Positions 6,897 to 8,077 of a DNA stretch of 8,077 nucleotides are shown here, piece by piece. Under the pieces are notes generated by a model. That model saw only the letters and a list, made by a program, of their open reading frames with translations, had not been told where the DNA came from and made no database searches. Origin of the DNA: Chloroflexota bacterium. Lineage in GTDB: Bacteria; Chloroflexota; Anaerolineae; Anaerolineales; Anaerolineaceae. The position numbers were made by a program, and so were the translations under genes. Location: NCBI GenBank assembly GCA_029265085.1, contig JAJUJY010000177.1, positions 1 to 8,077 of the forward strand. Reading direction: 5' to 3'. How positions within the stretch are numbered: position 1 is the first letter of the stretch; each line of letters begins with the position of its first letter.

Positions 6897-6916
6897 ATGG
6901 CGCTGGAATTATTAAA
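6888..6916 (-). promoter_or_regulatory. polX promoter with consensus -10 and leaderless geometry
   Basis: On the minus strand the -10 is a perfect TATAAT (6893 to 6888). A partial -35 TTTAAT (6916 to 6911) matches 3 of 6 consensus bases with a 17-base spacer. Six bases (ACTTTT) separate the -10 from ATG 6881, which places the predicted +1 on the A of the start codon. There is no room for, or trace of, a Shine-Dalgarno, so polX is predicted to be translated from a leaderless message. Confidence 0.62.
6890..6895 (+). promoter_or_regulatory. Putative -10 for the fold-type III PLP enzyme gene
   Basis: TATACT matches the -10 consensus at 5 of 6 bases and overlaps the polX -10 on the other strand. 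It predicts a start near 6902 and a 48-base leader, long enough to include the Shine-Dalgarno at 6941. The -35 position (TTCGTG, 6867-6872) is poor and lies inside the polX coding sequence. Confidence 0.4.
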
Positions 6917-6940
6917 GCGCCAAACCATCTCATCTCCAAT

Positions 6941-6944
6941 GGAG
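6941..6944 (+). promoter_or_regulatory. Shine-Dalgarno of the PLP enzyme gene
   Basis: GGAG lies five bases before ATG 6950, a normal spacing that supports this start. It shows that the genome uses ordinary Shine-Dalgarno initiation alongside the apparently leaderless genes in the window. Confidence 0.75.
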
Positions 6945-6949
6945 CCAAC

Positions 6950-8050
6950 ATGAATCTGTTTGATCATTTACAAAAGCCGAGCCTGATTATTAATCGTGAG
7001 ATCGTGAAGAAAAATATTGATTTTATGGCCCAAAAAGCTGCTGCTCGAGGTGTGCGCTTTCGCCCTCATTTTAAGACTCACCAATCTGCTCAGGTGGGTG
7101 AGTGGTTTCGCAGGGTAGGTGTGGATGCAATTACGGTTTCATCGGTAGAAATGGCAGAATATTTTACTGCAGCCGGCTGGAAAGACATTCTGATTGCATT
7201 TCCAGTAAATATTCGAGAAATAGACTCAATTAACCGATTAGCTGAAAAAATCCATTTGGGTTTGCTGGTCGAATCAATGGAAAGTGCAGCTTATCTTGAT
7301 GCTCACGGCCAGCAATCGGTTGATTTGTGGATCAAAATTGATAGCGGTACAGGCCGTACCGGTTTGAGTTGGGATGATCCAACCCCAATTATCAAACTCG
7401 CTCACCAGATAAAACGTTCTCGGATGACTTTGCGTGGTTTGCTTACCCATGCAGGCTTTACTTATGGGGCAGTGTCTCAAGATCAAATTATCGAGCGGTA
7501 TCAGGTTACGGTTGCGCGGATGAATGATTTGCGCAATTTGCTTTCCCAGCAGGGAATCTCGCCTTTGGAACTTTCAGTGGGCGATACGCCTGGCTGTACG
7601 CTTTCACCAGATTTGGGGAATGTGGATGAAATTCGGCCTGGTAATTTTGTATTTCATGATGGACAAATGCTTCGTTTAGAAGTTGTTGACCCATCCAGCG
7701 TGGCTGCTGTGGTAGCCTGCCCGGTGGTTGCACGTCATCCTGAGCGTGAGGAAATGGTGATTTACGGCGGTGCAATCCATATTTCAAAAGATACAATGAG
7801 TTTGGATGGCAAGGCAGTCTTTGGATTGGTTTGTCTTCCCAATCAGAATGGATGGGGTGATCCAATCCCTGGCGCGTACCTGGCACGCATGTCTCAGGAG
7901 CACGGTATTATTCATGTGCCAGCTGAAATCATGGACAAGATTCAAATTGGCGATGTGGTTTGTATTATCCCGGCGCACATATGTCTGACCGTCAGCGCCA
8001 TGCGAAAATATTTCGACCTGGATGGTGAAGAATTTACAACCCTAAATTAA
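6950..8050 (+). CDS. PLP-dependent fold-type III enzyme, D-serine dehydratase / D-threonine aldolase group
   Basis: This 366-residue protein has the two expected domains. The N-terminal alanine-racemase-type barrel carries the cofactor lysine motif RPHFKTH (38-44), with K42 as the likely Schiff-base lysine. Further barrel strands are KIDSGTGRTGL (129-139), LLTHAGFTYG (164-173) and SVGDTPGC (209-216), the last probably near the PLP phosphate. The C-terminal beta domain ends with the metal-site motif PAHICLTVSAM (341-351). H343 and C345 form an HxC pair, as in zinc-dependent eukaryotic-type D-serine dehydratases, whereas D-threonine aldolases usually show HxD. This favours conversion of D-serine or another D-hydroxy amino acid to a keto acid and ammonia, or a related lyase activity; exact substrate uncertain. 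It is probably cytosolic, as no signal peptide is seen. A good Shine-Dalgarno supports ATG 6950. It is divergent from polX across 68 bases and appears to be a single-gene unit. No terminator is visible before the window ends. Confidence 0.9.
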   Translation: MNLFDHLQKPSLIINREIVKKNIDFMAQKAAARGVRFRPHFKTHQSAQVGEWFRRVGVDAITVSSVEMAEYFTAAGWKDILIAFPVNIREIDSINRLAEKIHLGLLVESMESAAYLDAHGQQSVDLWIKIDSGTGRTGLSWDDPTPIIKLAHQIKRSRMTLRGLLTHAGFTYGAVSQDQIIERYQVTVARMNDLRNLLSQQGISPLELSVGDTPGCTLSPDLGNVDEIRPGNFVFHDGQMLRLEVVDPSSVAAVVACPVVARHPEREEMVIYGGAIHISKDTMSLDGKAVFGLVCLPNQNGWGDPIPGAYLARMSQEHGIIHVPAEIMDKIQIGDVVCIIPAHICLTVSAMRKYFDLDGEEFTTLN

Positions 8051-8077
8051 ACGAATTACATCATCACTTGCAATGGG
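8042..8077 (-). CDS. Possible C-terminal tail of a convergent gene (partial)
   Basis: On the minus strand, one frame runs from the window edge to a TAG at 8044-8042 and would encode a tail ending PIASDDVIRLI. The other two minus frames contain stops in this stretch. The end would overlap the 3' end of the PLP enzyme gene by nine bases. Eleven codons are too few to name a family or prove coding; the residue mix looks protein-like but nothing more. Confidence 0.25.
   Translation of the reverse strand, partial: PIASDDVIRLI

Noticed and set aside
7506..7886. 126-codon minus-strand frame opposite the PLP enzyme
   Set aside because: It is antisense to conserved parts of the PLP enzyme, and its His/Pro/Gln-rich translation is typical of a shadow.

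Overview
The window holds five clear protein-coding genes on both strands, with short gaps (about 60 to 130 bases) and no stretch over 300 bases without a gene. I see no rRNA, tRNA, CRISPR array, insertion sequence or phage gene. Base composition looks balanced (near half GC by eye) and even throughout, so there is no obvious island boundary. The host is bacterial. A lipoprotein metallopeptidase, a PolX of the bacterial polymerase-plus-PHP type, and a large cytoplasmic-domain/membrane/propeller protein together suggest a Chloroflexota (Anaerolineae-like) genome. That placement is inference from general family resemblance, not a search.

Layout. (1) Positions 1-1211, minus strand: a lipoprotein-anchored M1-family zinc metallopeptidase, cut by the left edge after its zinc site. 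(2) 1303-2397, plus: a TDT/SLAC1-TehA family membrane transporter or anion channel, divergent from the peptidase across a 91-base gap that also holds a possible 11-codon upstream ORF. (3) 2530-5097, plus: a multidomain protein with an N-terminal PP2C-like fold lacking the usual metal ligands, a long proline/charge-rich linker, one membrane helix and a C-terminal propeller-like region. A strong compound-hairpin terminator follows it. (4) 5157-6881, minus, convergent with gene 3: family X DNA polymerase PolX, whose PHP nuclease ligands are complete but whose third polymerase aspartate is glutamine. (5) 6950-8050, plus, divergent from polX: a fold-type III PLP enzyme of the D-serine dehydratase / D-threonine aldolase group. 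The last bases may hold the tail of a further minus-strand gene.

How they work together. No operon or pathway links the five genes; this looks like a housekeeping neighbourhood of mostly single transcription units. The most notable points are the putative pseudophosphatase-linker-TM-propeller protein, the substituted PolX catalytic residue, and the promoter geometry. Two minus-strand genes (M1 peptidase and polX) have a TAnAAT hexamer exactly six bases before the ATG and no Shine-Dalgarno, which predicts leaderless mRNAs. The polX -10 is also part of a 13-base palindrome that carries a -10 for the divergent gene.
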